From: Agelas oroides
Lineage: Eukaryota; Porifera; Demospongiae; Agelasida; Agelasidae
NCBI GenBank assembly: GCA_949130485.1
Contig: OX422199.1
Span: 3,892,402 to 3,956,401, forward strand
Reading direction: 5' to 3'
DNA: 64,000 nt
Shown: one piece after another, positions 12,421 to 22,519 of the stretch
Layout of the letters: every line of letters begins with the position of its first letter
Position numbering within the stretch: the stretch's first letter is position 1
Translations under genes and position numbers: made by a program
Notes under the pieces: generated by a model
What the model was told of the DNA's origin: nothing
What the model saw: only the letters and a program-made list of their open reading frames with translations
The model's database searches: none

Positions 12421-12593
12421 GTGTTGGCCGTGCACCTGCAGTACGCTAGCCCATTAGCCTCATGGGAGTCTAACAACACTAGCACTCGCACACGCTTCGC
12501 GCGAGATCACGTTACATGAGCGGGATGAACATGGTGCTTTGGCCGGGCATGTGCCCAGCCAGGCCCGGCCTTTGCTACGCCACTGGCATGTAC
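12391..12593. mobile_element. hAT-type MITE, 187 bp, with 8-bp target duplication
   Basis: The element spans 12399-12585 and is bounded by the exact direct repeat GCATGTAC (12391-12398 and 12586-12593). Its ends are inverted, CAGTGGCGTAGC at left and GCTACGCCACTG at right. An 8-bp duplication with CAG...CTG ends is typical of hAT elements. It has no coding capacity. It sits just upstream of the Tnp2-like reading. Confidence 0.8.
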
Positions 12594-12816
12594 AAGAGCC
12601 AAAGATGGTGAAGAGATTAGGCCATCGGTGATGATGATCCACATATAATTAATCAGCCACTACAATCTCTTCATCAGAAGGTACCTATGCAACAAATCAC
12701 ATATACGTACATATGTGTGTGTGCGTGTATGTGTATGTAATTACCTAATACAAAAAGTGGTGGTCAAGCACTGCTTCCTTGGAAGGCTCAAAAAACTACT
12801 GCTCCAAGAAAATGTA
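12594..12816. other. No gene; short TG-rich microsatellite
   Basis: Spacer between the MITE and the DIRS-like relic, with a TGTG/TGCG-rich patch near 12713-12737. Confidence 0.4.
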
Positions 12817-14425
12817 TTAGCTGACCGAGAGAATTCCTGAGATAGTCACCAGACATGTTTTACTCAGACCCCTAGGTTGGGGGACAATGCTGGGAGCATC
12901 CACCACTGCATTGAAGATTATAGGTGCTGATCTCAAGCAGAATGGAAGGACCATGTCTACATATAGCTGATCCTTCCCAACCAAACAGCCAACAATCATC
13001 CAGATGGACCGGCACATTTCTGTATGCTAGTTTTAGATCGAATTTTGCCAGCAATCCTCCCTTACGTACCCAACTTCACCACACTGGCAGCCACCTCATC
13101 AACTGACATGTAGGATAGTGAGCAGAGCTCCTTGCGGATACCATCATTCACGCTGCCACCTTTTGGGGAAGATAAATCAACTATCAACCGCCACTTGCCC
13201 TCACTTTTCAGTATTACTCCAAAAGGGCTGACATGTACTTCTGGAAACATAGATCCCTTGGAAGTGGGCCCAGCAACCTCCCTCTCTCCTGATGTAATTA
13301 CCTCTCTATCACTTCCCTGTGATCTGCAGTTGATTTCATATTCCCTGCCACCTGTCTGCATCCACCTCTTGTATAATCAAAACACACTCTGAATCCCTCT
13401 CAGATAACATCGCACGTACTTGGCTAATTCCCTGTCCGGGTGGTTGGACAGCTTTCTCTCCCAGACAGAGACACAAAGTGGGGTGACGATTTTCCCCCAC
13501 CCTGCCCCTACAAGTATGGTTCTGGCAAGACACACTGCCATGAAGGATTAGAGTCACACTTGACCTTGCAAGTGGAGGGACAGGGTCAACTAGAACTATC
13601 TAATGCTTTTCCCTGCCTCTCCCCTTTTGGGGCAGTGATACTTCGGGTGGTTCCTCCGACAACTCTCACACGCATGTGGAAACTTGCAAGATTTGCCATG
13701 CTCGCTTTATGCCTACCAATGACCCAGTCCCCTTTGGCTCTGATGGCAATCCCATTCCTCATTTCCAAGGGTGCCCCACACAAACCTCCTGGTACACTTG
13801 CTGCACATCCATTCCAGACCACCGCTTTACACTTGTGGAGGCAATCTTCTTTCTATACATCTCGTCGTACAGGCACCATGCTGGGTCTTCCACTTCCCCA
13901 CATGCCTTCAACACTGTTAGCATGTGGCTCATGAAATCTGGGGTGCATTCTGGAAATTCCTTAGCCATTGCTCCTGTGTACCTTGCAAAGCACTGCGTCC
14001 AAACAATGATGCTATTGACCGGCTTCTTTTTTGCCTGTGTCACTGCAAATCCTGGCAGGACAACGACAAGCTTCTCTGTATCCCCCTCTGTGGAGATCCT
14101 ATCTGTGGAGATCCTACGTATCTGTCATGGTTCTTGGGCGGAATTCTGCCATATTCATAAATTCCCACTTGATCATCCTATCATAGGTTCACTTTGGAAG
14201 TGAGCCCAGACCCTCTGCGAACCACACCTGTGAGGCTTTGGCTGCAACACTCCCCTTATCCCGGGAGTTCAGGAGGGCCATAAGGAATGAGGTCTGTCTT
14301 GCGATCCGTGCTGTAGGTGACTCATCATCTCTCCCACCGCTACCGTCCCCAGATTCAAAGGGGAAGAGCTGCGCCAAGGTACCCTCATCCGGAATTGTAA
14401 CCAGAGACACTGCAACACAAACCAA
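12817..14425 (-). pseudogene. DIRS-like retrotransposon relic (gag-like region and reverse transcriptase start)
   Basis: Minus strand, 5' to 3'. About 14425-14190 is a low-complexity N-terminal gag-like reading. At 14043-13760 is a gag-like block with WTQCFARYTGAMAKEFPEC and WCLYDEMYRKKIA. At about 13500-13400 is a link with LSNHPDRELAKYV. From 13361 the reverse transcriptase start appears, with HVSPFGVILKSEGKWRLIVD, then LSSPKGGSVNDGI. After a frameshift it continues AKFDLKLAYRNVPVH and LPFCLRSAPIIFNAV. The W..CF..Y / W..YD..fR gag block and the 'snHPD' link before the RT are typical of DIRS/Ngaro-order elements, which use a tyrosine recombinase rather than an integrase. RT is truncated at about 12897 by a 46-bp repeat, and no recombinase, RNase H or terminal repeats were found. 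Several frameshifts make it inactive. Confidence 0.6.
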
Positions 14426-14543
14426 TGATACCTTTGGTCAATCCAACTGAGCTCACCAATTCAACTTAGCTCACTCAATACCCTTAACCCGCTCCACCAC
14501 AATACTACCAGTCCATGACCTTATTGTGACCCCTAATGGCCAT

Positions 14544-15620
14544 TCACCCTTGATAGTTTGGCCCACTGTTGTACCCCCTACAGCGCACTAACACGTCCTT
14601 AATGGCAGCAGTTAAAGTGGACCTTGTTAGAATGGTACATGTACCATTCCAACAAGGTCCTCCTGGACGTTGTTCACCAATGGTAATTGCAAGCTGTTCA
14701 TGATTTTTTGTCTCATCAGCTATGATTGAAAACCAGCACGCTTCACGTATACTTGCAAGCAACTTACAAAGAAGAGTATTTCCCATTAGTGTAATGATTT
14801 CATTCACAATTTGATATCATAGGTAATGATGATCACCCAACCATCTCTTAAGACCAGGAACATCTTCACTCCGAAGTTCCACCTTCTGCCTGAATTGCCA
14901 TGCCTTGTCTCAGCAAGAATTTGGTACAAGAAAGTTGTTTTAAGAACATGACTGACTCTGTTCTCAGATTGGGCTTTTGTAGCTTTTGATGTGAGCTGCT
15001 CCATAACACTTGGAGCGTGTAAGACTTTCAATTTCAGCTGTGCCTCTTTATGGCAACCACTAAGTTGATGACGTTCTCTCGCCTTTTTCCAGTTACTGAA
15101 CCCATCTAATATAAACGCTTCTTCATACTTTTAGTAATGGTCAGTTGTTATAGCCCTTGTTATAACTTTCAAGACAAAACTAGCAGAAGAGTTTCTTTCG
15201 TGTGGCACTAAAATGAATCCATACATATATATATTTATACCATTTGTGATTCAAACAACGGACATTCTTTCCAGCTTTCTGGCGTGTAGTAACTATTATT
15301 GCCTTATAACAAGGTTGATGTGGGGTTGAACTTTCCAGCATACACCGACAACCTTCACCTGTACATGATACAGCCCCCCTATTGAAAAATAGGATAAGTT
15401 CACTCTTAACATGGCAAATAAATATTGTTCCCAGGAGAGCCTTGGAACTCACTCACCTCACTATCCGACTCTGAGGACAAGGATAGATCTACTCGTTCAT
15501 CTTGTTGGGTACGCTTGCTCGTCGGGGTGGACTGAAAGTAACTCACAATGCCACACTGCCTCTTCATAAACCTAAGTACATCTGAACCATGCGGCCTGAA
15601 TTGAATCACATGCAGGCAAG
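14544..15620 (-). pseudogene. hAT transposase relic, TTF-type zinc finger family (first copy)
   Basis: From about 15570 downward the minus strand reads an N-terminal basic start (KRQCGIVSYFQST), a Ser/Glu-rich spacer, then the zinc-finger segment GFSNWKKARERH with CHKEAQLKLK. It continues with a helical stretch and finally the first catalytic block CWFSIIADETKNHEQLAI, then AAIKDVLVRCRG. This order matches the ZMYM/TTF-type hAT proteins and is parallel to the second relic at 39.4-41.1 kb. Between EQLAI and AAIKDVL the expected segment is replaced by a palindrome (about 14615-14665). The C-terminal half is missing where DIRS-like sequence begins. Non-functional. Confidence 0.6.
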
Positions 15621-15639
15621 ATTTTGTGGGGGCACGTAC

Positions 15640-16080
15640 CCCCGTGCCCCCCCCCCCCCCCGGTTCTGCCGCCTATGCATGACATACAAGAGAAGTTGGC
15701 TTGGGCTTTGGCAACCTTGTTCAGACTCTCATTTCTGTTTGTGGTATACTTAGCAGGAGGACAACCAAGCCCAGCAGCTTCACGAACAGAGAAGATCATT
15801 GAAGACATCACGGTTTCTGTTTCATTTTTGAGCAGCCATTCATGGAATCTGGGAGTCTGATGAGGATGTACTGGCACTTCTATGTCATCCCACTTATCCT
15901 TGAGATAGCCAAGCTTTTGATCAAAGCCTTCAGGTCACTGGCATCAAGTAATCATCTCCTTGCTACATTCCAAAAGCATCCTTCAGAATTTCCTCTCGAG
16001 ACTTTTCAGGTACGTATGAGCATTTCCGTCAGCTTACGCCTAAGACCGTCTTTCATGTGAATAAAACGCCTCAAAAGGAT
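15640..16080 (-). pseudogene. Transposase-like relic with a YTTNRNESLN motif
   Basis: The minus strand carries KLGYLKDKWDDIEV, FHEWLLKNETETV, then SVREAAGLGCPPAKYTTN followed by RNESLNKVAKA. The aGLG.PP..yTTN..ES.N block marks a family of Mutator-like or SWIM-associated proteins abundant in cnidarian and sponge genomes. Upstream frames are broken by stops. A run of 16 or so C at about 15646-15661 follows, within a G/C-rich patch also seen near 41257-41286. Confidence 0.45.
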
Positions 16081-16567
16081 GAGGTCTTCTGAGAAGGCAG
16101 TTCTCAGAGCTTTGATCAATACCTGCATATCCCCGCCAGCTTATGCTCTAGCTTCAACAATGTGGTAAAGAAATGATAGTACACTTCAAAGTTCTTCTCT
16201 GTGTGTCCCACTTGGGTATTTTGTTCTCCAGGTGCAAATACATGTAAGTTGTTATGGTAACATAAATTTTGCCACGGTTGAAAGTGAGGTCAATGCCAGG
16301 TACACAGAAGTTACCTGGATGAGTGCAAAACTGTTGTAAATCACTGAGCTGCTAGCATAACTTTCCAAAATAGTTTGGATCATAAACCACTCCATAACCT
16401 TTAAGATTTTACTTGTATTGACATGAAACTTCTTGAGAGTGTATAGCATTAGCATGGCTTCATTTTTACTGGGTTCATTTCCATGGTAATGCATTTGACC
16501 TTTAACCCAACCGCAACAATACTTTTTCTAATTGTGTGTAACTGTGGGCATACTACATGGAAAAAAT
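16081..16567. other. No gene recognised
   Basis: AT-rich sequence between the transposase-like relic and the TA-flanked MITE. Open frames here are short and unconvincing. Confidence 0.35.
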
Positions 16568-16970
16568 TACCGTATTTCTTCGGTCAGATGCCGCGGCTAC
16601 TATTTATTTCACTGCTCGTTTTGTGCGGCTACTATTCGAGGGCAGCGTTTATTTCTATGGAAAGCCTGGAGACATCAACGACGGTAGGTACAAGTGATAC
16701 AGTGACGGTTGCTAGATGCTGTCAGTAGTACGTGCAGCCTCTCAGTCCTGCTGTCAGCCGTGGAAACGACTCACACAACACAAACAGTCCTAGCGCTAGC
16801 ACGGTGACCGTCGTCAGAAATCATTCGTACACATGTACATGTGCCACGTTTACCAGCCACAGCTGCTATTCGAGGGCGGCGTTTACTTCGTTCAAGAGCT
16901 TCGGATTGTGCGGCTACTATTTGAGGGCGGCCACTATTCGAGGGCGGCATCTATTTGAAGAAATACAGTA
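16568..16970. mobile_element. TA-flanked MITE, 399 bp, with internal subrepeats
   Basis: Ends CCGTATTTCTTC (from 16570) and GAAGAAATACAG (to 16968) are inverted and bounded by TA on both sides, as expected for Tc1/mariner-type elements. The left and right subterminal regions share repeated units around CGGCTACTATTCGAGGGC, present at least four times in one or other spacing. It is non-coding. Confidence 0.7.
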
Positions 16971-17273
16971 CATCTCAGGTATGCAGTGAGCAGTTCTACA
17001 GTAAGAAATTTGGTTTTAGTGTCTGCTTTTTATGAATTTATATAATAATGGTGCATTATGATAACTTGGCATGGAGTGTGGCAGAACATTCATAATACAA
17101 ACTTAAAACACTAAAGGATAGGACTACAACTCTGCAGTAAAACTTTAATACAAGTATGTGGTGGTGAGGAGGCTTCCGATATGTTATATACAATTACGTA
17201 TGATATAGAAAAAAGTCATTCATTCAAACAAATTCTTCGGTGTGATTAGATTTTATACTTCTTTAGTGCCTCA

Positions 17274-17460
17274 TCAAGTTCCTTTCCAGGTGTGAGGCCT
17301 TCCAAAATAGCCAAACATAAAGTGGCGAACTTTGTGAAAGTGATTACGGATGTTATCCAGCACAACTGAATCGTACGCAAGGGGAATATTCTTTCGAAGT
17401 GATGGAAGGGAATATTTACAATGGGCTTTTGTAAATCTTTTCAGTTCAGGCCACACTCTC
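17274..17460 (-). pseudogene. Tc1/mariner-type (DDE) transposase C-terminal fragment
   Basis: The minus-strand reading ends the repeat array with WPELNPIERVWPELKRF, then HCKYSLPSLRKNIPLAY, a helical stretch and FGYFGRPHTWKGT before its stop. The S/P-E-L-NPIExxW-x-L-K block is the third catalytic carboxylate motif of Tc1/mariner and related DDE transposases, and the downstream helix-plus-G pattern fits their C-terminus. Everything upstream of the motif has been replaced by the 30-bp tandem array that is made of this very motif. Confidence 0.6.
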
Positions 17461-18060
17461 TCTATCGGGTTCAGTTCAGGCCACACTCTCTCTATCGGGT
17501 TCAGTTCAGGCCACACTCTCTCTATCGGGTTCAGTTCAGGCCACACTCTATCAGGTTCAGTTCAGGCCACACTCTATCAGGTTCAGTTCAGGCCACACTC
17601 TATCAGGTTCAGTTCAGGCCACACTCTCTCTATCGGGTTCAGTTCAGGCCACACTCTCTATCGGGTTCAGTTCAGGCCACACTCTCTCTCTATCAGGTTC
17701 AGTTCAGGCCACACTCTCTCTATCAGGTTCAGTTCAGGCCACACTCTCTCTATCGGGTTCAGTTCAGGCCACACTCTCTCTATCGGGTTCAGTTCAGGCC
17801 ACACTCTCTCTATCAGGTTCAGTTCAGGCCACACTCTATCAGGTTCAGTTCAGGCCACACTCTCTCTATCGGGTTCAGTTCAGGCCACACTCTATTGGGT
17901 TCAGTTCAGGCCACACTCTCTCTATCGGGTTCAGTTCAGGCCACACTCTCTCTATCGGGTTCAGTTCAGGCCACACTCTCTCTATCGGGTTCAGTTCAGG
18001 CCACACTCTCTCTATCAGGTTCAGTTCAGGCCACACTCTCTCTATCAGGTTCAGTTCAGT
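17440..18060. repeat. 30-bp minisatellite derived from a transposase catalytic motif, about 21 copies
   Basis: Tandem units of 30 bp, with shorter 26- and 28-bp variants and a few 32-bp ones. Read on the minus strand, each full unit encodes WPELNPIERV. The array runs directly into the transposase fragment at 17274-17460 in frame. Within the ancestral coding sequence the 11-bp string CCTGAACTGAA occurs 30 bp apart (before and after NPIERVW), an obvious seed for slippage. Plus-strand ORFs of 216 and 273 codons are by-products of a repeat without stop codons. Confidence 0.85.
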
Positions 18061-20720
18061 GTTCTCGCTAGGCCTATACTGAAGGGCACTGTGCCCTTTG
18101 GGGCCTCTAATGTGCCCTTTGGGTCAGCCACAAAACAGACAATTTTCCTTTTGTATTCAGCAGCCACTTAAACTACTTGAACTTATGAAAACTGACAGGC
18201 CTCTGAAGTTAAGTGTGAACAGCTGATAGTTTATATATGAGCAGCAAAGAATGAGATATGTAGCAGGTGATATATAAGCAATCATGTATATATGGGTGAA
18301 GGGTGAGAATATCAAGCAATATATAAGCAAAGGTACATGTATATAAGAGTGAAGGATGATAATATACATGAGCAAATGTAGTAATGTTAACTACTGCATG
18401 ACATCAGTAGAGTCAGAGCCTTGGGGAGCAGCTGCTGGTGTAGATGTTGTGAGCTTTCTTTTTCCCCAGGACTCCCACTTCCTCAGTGCTGGTATAGGAT
18501 TCCACTGCTGCACAGCTGGGCCTTCTGATGAAATTCTAATAAGGCAGTCCAGTGTTTCAGTTTTTAAGCGATTACGTTGAGCTGTCTTAATCCTCTTCAT
18601 TGTTGAGAACAAACGTTCCACGTGAGCACTGGAAGCAGGTAGGACTGCTATGCGTGCTAGAATGTTGGAAATGAGAGGATAAGCAGTTGTCAAGGCTTCT
18701 TTATTACCAGGGTCAAAGATTGTTTGTACAGCTGCTTCAACTGATAGCTCAGGTAAATTCTTTGCAAAACATCTGTATGCTAAGAACTCTTGCCACAACT
18801 TTCTCCCATCTACTCCCATTAAATTTCCTAATTCATTGATGGAGGGTGGGCTAGCCTTGGACACATTCCGTGGATCAAGATAGCCCAAGAGTGTTAGGGT
18901 ATGAGCCTGGGGGAAACGATTGCGGATGTTGTCAATCACTGCTGTTACGTACTGTGAAGCAGTGGACTCAAATTGATGGGTAACGTCTTCAGTAATTTCA
19001 AGATCCTTCAATGTATCTTCAAGAGCAAGCATAAAGCCTCCTTGGAGTGGGGATTCCTTGAGTGCTTGCAGAGCAGACAAGGCCCCATCAAGGATCTGCT
19101 CGACAGAAAGCAGATTGAGGGTAGCAATTTGAAAACATCGAGAAAGGTGACCCAAGACAGAAAGAACATCTGACATGAGCAGAAGAAGGGCAATAAAGTT
19201 TGGTCGTGAAAGTTCTAAAGCTAACCCTCGAGCAGTAGCATCACCTTCACGTGCCTCCTCCTCTAGAGTTGCCTTGACAGCTTTCAAACTCCGTCGCAGA
19301 GCATCCACTGCACTCTCATGGGATAGCCAACGTGTTTCAGCAGCCCGTTTCAGCTTCAACTTAGGCTCATTCATTACCCGTTGCATCTCTTGAAGCTCAG
19401 CAGCATGTGTAGAACTTTTGGCAAAGTATGTGTAAATCTGATTAACTATTCGCTCAAATCTTGCTACCATGGAAACTGCTTTGCAGGCATCAGAAGCTGC
19501 TAGAGCTAGTCGGTGAGCTATGCAGTGGGTTGAGATAAAGCCTTGTGGTGCTGCTTCTTGTAGCCTGGTCATTACCCCTGTATGTTTGCCAATCATTACA
19601 GATGCTCCATCACTTGAGCCTCCTGCAAGCCACTTCAAATCAAGGGTGACTGGAGCTGTTGAAGTGAGATACTGGAGAATGGCCTCTGTTATCACCTCTG
19701 CTGATCTACTCTTTACCTCCAGCAGCTTGATGTTGCGTACCTTGATAAAGCCTCCTTCAAGAAGATACTGAATGCAAAGTCCAAGCTGCTTGTTCACTGA
19801 GATGTCAGTAGCTTCATCAAGAATCAAAGAGAAATATGGAGAGGCTCTAGCTTCTAAAAGAATCTCTTCCTCCAAAGAGAGACCAATGGCTCTCACCATC
19901 TCATTTATGGTCATCTCAGACTCATAATTGAGGTTTTTGGCCTTTCGCAGCCTCTGGAGTGTGTCATTCCCAAGTAGCTCACACAAATCCTTTAGTCCTT
20001 TGAAAGCAGTTGTGTGGGCTATCTCTTGCTTGTTGAGGAAATACATTACTCTGAGTGCATCTATGAATGCCTCCTCATCTACAGTAAGTGTGTCAGCTTC
20101 CTTGAGCGCTTGCGAAAAGGTAGCTCCCAGTGCAAGCCTTTGCTGTCCCTCCCTGTAGCCTGCTGCAGCAGCCTGGTGAGAGTCTGAATGCTCGTGCTGG
20201 ACTAGCTTATCTGGTCGCGTACCTGTAAAAGGCGTTGACACGAAAACAGAAGAGCCGCTCAAAAGACCTGTTCCCGCTTTACAATACAAACAGTAGACTC
20301 CATCGTCTTCCACTACAATCCACGGGTGCTTGTTACGCCACTTAGCAGCAGCAAACGCTCGCCACGAAGCTACAGCTCCGCGGCGAGAGCTTGGAGTGCC
20401 TAGCACGTCCCATCCGCGAGGCACGGTCGATAAAGACGATACCGCCGACTCGAGTGGCAAAGCGGTCGATGGTTCAGAACCTTGAGCGAAAGAGAGTGTC
20501 TTCTGGCCTGCTACCAACTTCGGTTTCTTCGCTTTGGGAGGCATGATCGACAACAGTACACGTGCAGCGAGCGTTCGGCGAATTGCGCAACAAGCAAAGC
20601 ACAAGTTTAGGGGCGTGGCATAAATACGCAACGGCGCGGCGCGGCGTGCGCAAGATAGGGGGCGTGGTCATGAATTATTACTTGTGCCCTTTGGCCTGTA
20701 AATCCTGGCGAGAACATTGC
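18055..20720 (-). mobile_element. Apparently complete hAT transposon, about 2.67 kb
   Basis: The ends are inverted and similar: left CAGTGTTCTCGCTAGG (from about 18055), right complement CAATGTTCTCGCCAGG (to about 20720). Each is followed inward by a second shared block around GCCCTTTGG. It encloses one long transposase gene on the minus strand. The left end lies inside the 30-bp minisatellite, and the flanking 8 bp do not match exactly (only AGTTCA is shared), so the target duplication is unproven. The array may have changed after insertion. Confidence 0.7.
18391..20544 (-). CDS. hAT-superfamily transposase, 717 residues, no disabling mutations
   Basis: Long intronless ORF. I start it at the ATG at 20544 (MPPKAKKPKLVAGQKTLSF) because this gives the usual basic N-terminus and a G/C-rich upstream region, although the frame is open to an ATG at 20631. 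In order it has: a BED-like zinc finger (VYCLYC ... HEHSDSH, residues about 93-123); the first catalytic Asp in FSLILDEATDIS (about 243); the second in GGSSDGASVMIG (about 312); the CxxH motif THCIAHRLALA (about 341-344); RWLSH; and the C-terminal dimerisation block SSAHVERLFSTMKRIKT, whose Glu (about 643) is the third catalytic residue. All key residues are present and length is normal. It resembles the KIAA1586/ZNF862-like branch. The enclosing terminal repeats suggest recent activity. Confidence 0.88.
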   Translation of the reverse strand: MPPKAKKPKLVAGQKTLSFAQGSEPSTALPLESAVSSLSTVPRGWDVLGTPSSRRGAVASWRAFAAAKWRNKHPWIVVEDDGVYCLYCKAGTGLLSGSSVFVSTPFTGTRPDKLVQHEHSDSHQAAAAGYREGQQRLALGATFSQALKEADTLTVDEEAFIDALRVMYFLNKQEIAHTTAFKGLKDLCELLGNDTLQRLRKAKNLNYESEMTINEMVRAIGLSLEEEILLEARASPYFSLILDEATDISVNKQLGLCIQYLLEGGFIKVRNIKLLEVKSRSAEVITEAILQYLTSTAPVTLDLKWLAGGSSDGASVMIGKHTGVMTRLQEAAPQGFISTHCIAHRLALAASDACKAVSMVARFERIVNQIYTYFAKSSTHAAELQEMQRVMNEPKLKLKRAAETRWLSHESAVDALRRSLKAVKATLEEEAREGDATARGLALELSRPNFIALLLLMSDVLSVLGHLSRCFQIATLNLLSVEQILDGALSALQALKESPLQGGFMLALEDTLKDLEITEDVTHQFESTASQYVTAVIDNIRNRFPQAHTLTLLGYLDPRNVSKASPPSINELGNLMGVDGRKLWQEFLAYRCFAKNLPELSVEAAVQTIFDPGNKEALTTAYPLISNILARIAVLPASSAHVERLFSTMKRIKTAQRNRLKTETLDCLIRISSEGPAVQQWNPIPALRKWESWGKRKLTTSTPAAAPQGSDSTDVMQ

Positions 20721-20850
20721 TAGTTCAACCCCTGCTCACTGGGTACACCAGAAATTACTTGCTGACAATTTTTTGTTCGCTGACTTCGACCTCTGCATTC
20801 AACACGAGGTGCAAACTGCATTTTCGATGCACATGCGCCGACCCCTTGTA

Positions 20851-21008
20851 CACCCTGGATAGTGAAAAAAGACATTGAGATCCAACCAGGATTCGAACCT
20901 GTGTCCTCTGAATTCTGAGGACCCAGGTTCGAATCCTGGCTGGATCTCAATGTCTTTTTTCACCATCATTCAACTCTGCAAATAAAATACATCTTTCACC
21001 CTGGATAG
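20851..21008. mobile_element. SINE-like palindromic insertion with two opposed tRNA B boxes and a 12-bp target duplication
   Basis: A 102-bp palindrome (20862-20963, centre GAATTC at 20910-20915) matches at 48 of 51 arm positions. Each arm holds a tRNA T-arm with the B box GGTTCGAATCC in a CCAGG/CCTGG stem, one pointing each way. It is followed by an A/T-rich tail (AAATAAAATACATCTTT). The whole is bounded by the exact 12-bp direct repeat CACCCTGGATAG (20851-20862 and 20997-21008), as expected for target-primed retroposition. No complete cloverleaf (D arm, anticodon arm) can be drawn. Confidence 0.65.
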
Positions 21009-21964
21009 CGCACGGCAACACTCCACCATTAACTTGGGGTTTAAAGTCATTAAACCTCATTTTACGTTTTGGGAGTTGATATTTTGGGAGTTTACATTTC
21101 TGAGGCTAACTCTCACAAGAGGCCATTTAGACTGCCAGACATCTTCAGCTAGCTATTTTGAACCTTGTACATCTATAGCAGTTTCGTCCATACACACTAT
21201 GGGAATAGACAGGTCTGAAAGAATTCTGACAAACATTGGTCCAAACCTTCTGTATTCCATGAGAATTCACTCCAAAAACATTCCTAAAACAGCCTGAAAA
21301 CACTCTGACTGAATATCTGAAAACACTATAAATACCTTCTTAAATTTTATCTGAATATGTTCTGAGAACCTTCTGAACGTTCAGAGTTTGTCTAGTGTTT
21401 GAGTATCTGAATATAATCTGATTATATATTATGAGAACCTTCTGAACTTCAGAGTTAGTTTTAGGGTTTGAAGATCTAATTATATCCTGAGACCTTATTC
21501 CACACTAGCTTATCAGTTGAACATCTGACTTCAATCTAAATTTATGCTGAATACAGCATCATAACCTTCGGAACATCCTATTGTTCAAGTATCTAAAAGA
21601 TTGCATGTACCATTGTTCAATGAGATCACCAGTAAAAGTGTATAACACAACAGTGACAACACAAAAGTAGCTCAACCAAAGTAACTCAAGTATACGTATT
21701 TCTAATCATCATAGCGTTTGTTGCATCTTGGTTCCCGTCTCCCTTGAACTATTGTGTCAGTGAACATATCCTTGGGTTCCACAACTCCCCGATATGGAAA
21801 CATTTCACTTCACTCGTTCCACCTTCCATGTGAAGACGTCATCTTTCTATGATAAGTTACAATGTATTACAGGAGTGATCATAATGTGCACTAGTGTAGT
21901 TTACTTACAGTACAGTTACTGTTGCAGTTTGTACACACGCTTCTTGACCTTGGAATGTCAGTTA
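21009..21964. other. No gene; degenerate repeats rich in TCTGAA
   Basis: At about 21330-21500 a unit of roughly 90 bp (TTCTGAGAACCTTCTGAAC followed by a TTCAGAGTT block and a GTTTGAGTATCT block) occurs twice with strong divergence. The rest is AT-rich without convincing frames. Confidence 0.4.
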
Positions 21965-22519
21965 CAGTAGGGGCCAATAACATTCCATTTTTGTTCTACA
22001 GTTTTTGTTCTACGGTCTGACCCATCTTTTTAAAAATTTTACTATGGAAGTGAAGTAGTCTATACACTGTTTATACTGTTTCTGGACAGGTGAATTAGTA
22101 CTTAAGATGTTTGTAACAACTATGCTATATGTCAAATGCTGTTCAAGTTGTGATATGTTTTTGGCTTCGAGACCTGTCTACCTGCCAATTCTTGTCCATG
22201 TTTGTAACTGTTCAAGAACCAGAGATATAGTCAGCAATCAATTGATCATTGTCAAATCCGAACCAACAAAATTACAGTGCTTATATAACCAATGCATAGA
22301 TTTTCTCTATTCTTGGATGTGATTTGTACACCTTATAGCTATATGCTGCTCTTTATTTCGCATCACAGCTTTCCTACAAGCTATGATATGCTGCGTTGTA
22401 CACTACCCGTTACATTCAGGAGCCAATAATTGCTGAAACAACATTCATAAAACTGAACTGGGTATTTCATACCCTAGAATGACCGTAGAACGAAAATTAA
22501 TTCAATTGCACCTACTGTA
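21963..22519. mobile_element. TA-flanked MITE, 553 bp
   Basis: The element 21965-22517 starts CAGTAGGGGCCAATAA and ends with the complement of CAGTAGGTGCAATTGAAT. Both ends carry a further shared block around TTGTTCTACGGTC about 40 bp inside, and both are flanked by TA. It fits a Tc1/mariner-derived MITE. The internal 71-codon ORF is not convincing. Confidence 0.65.

Noticed and set aside
17350-18171. Plus-strand ORFs of 273 and 216 codons
   Set aside because: They consist of the 30-bp tandem repeat read in other frames. They stay open only because the unit lacks stops; the minus-strand reading explains the origin.
20880-20945. A functional tRNA gene
   Set aside because: Only T-arm sequence is present, in both orientations. 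No D arm, anticodon arm or acceptor pairing can be folded.
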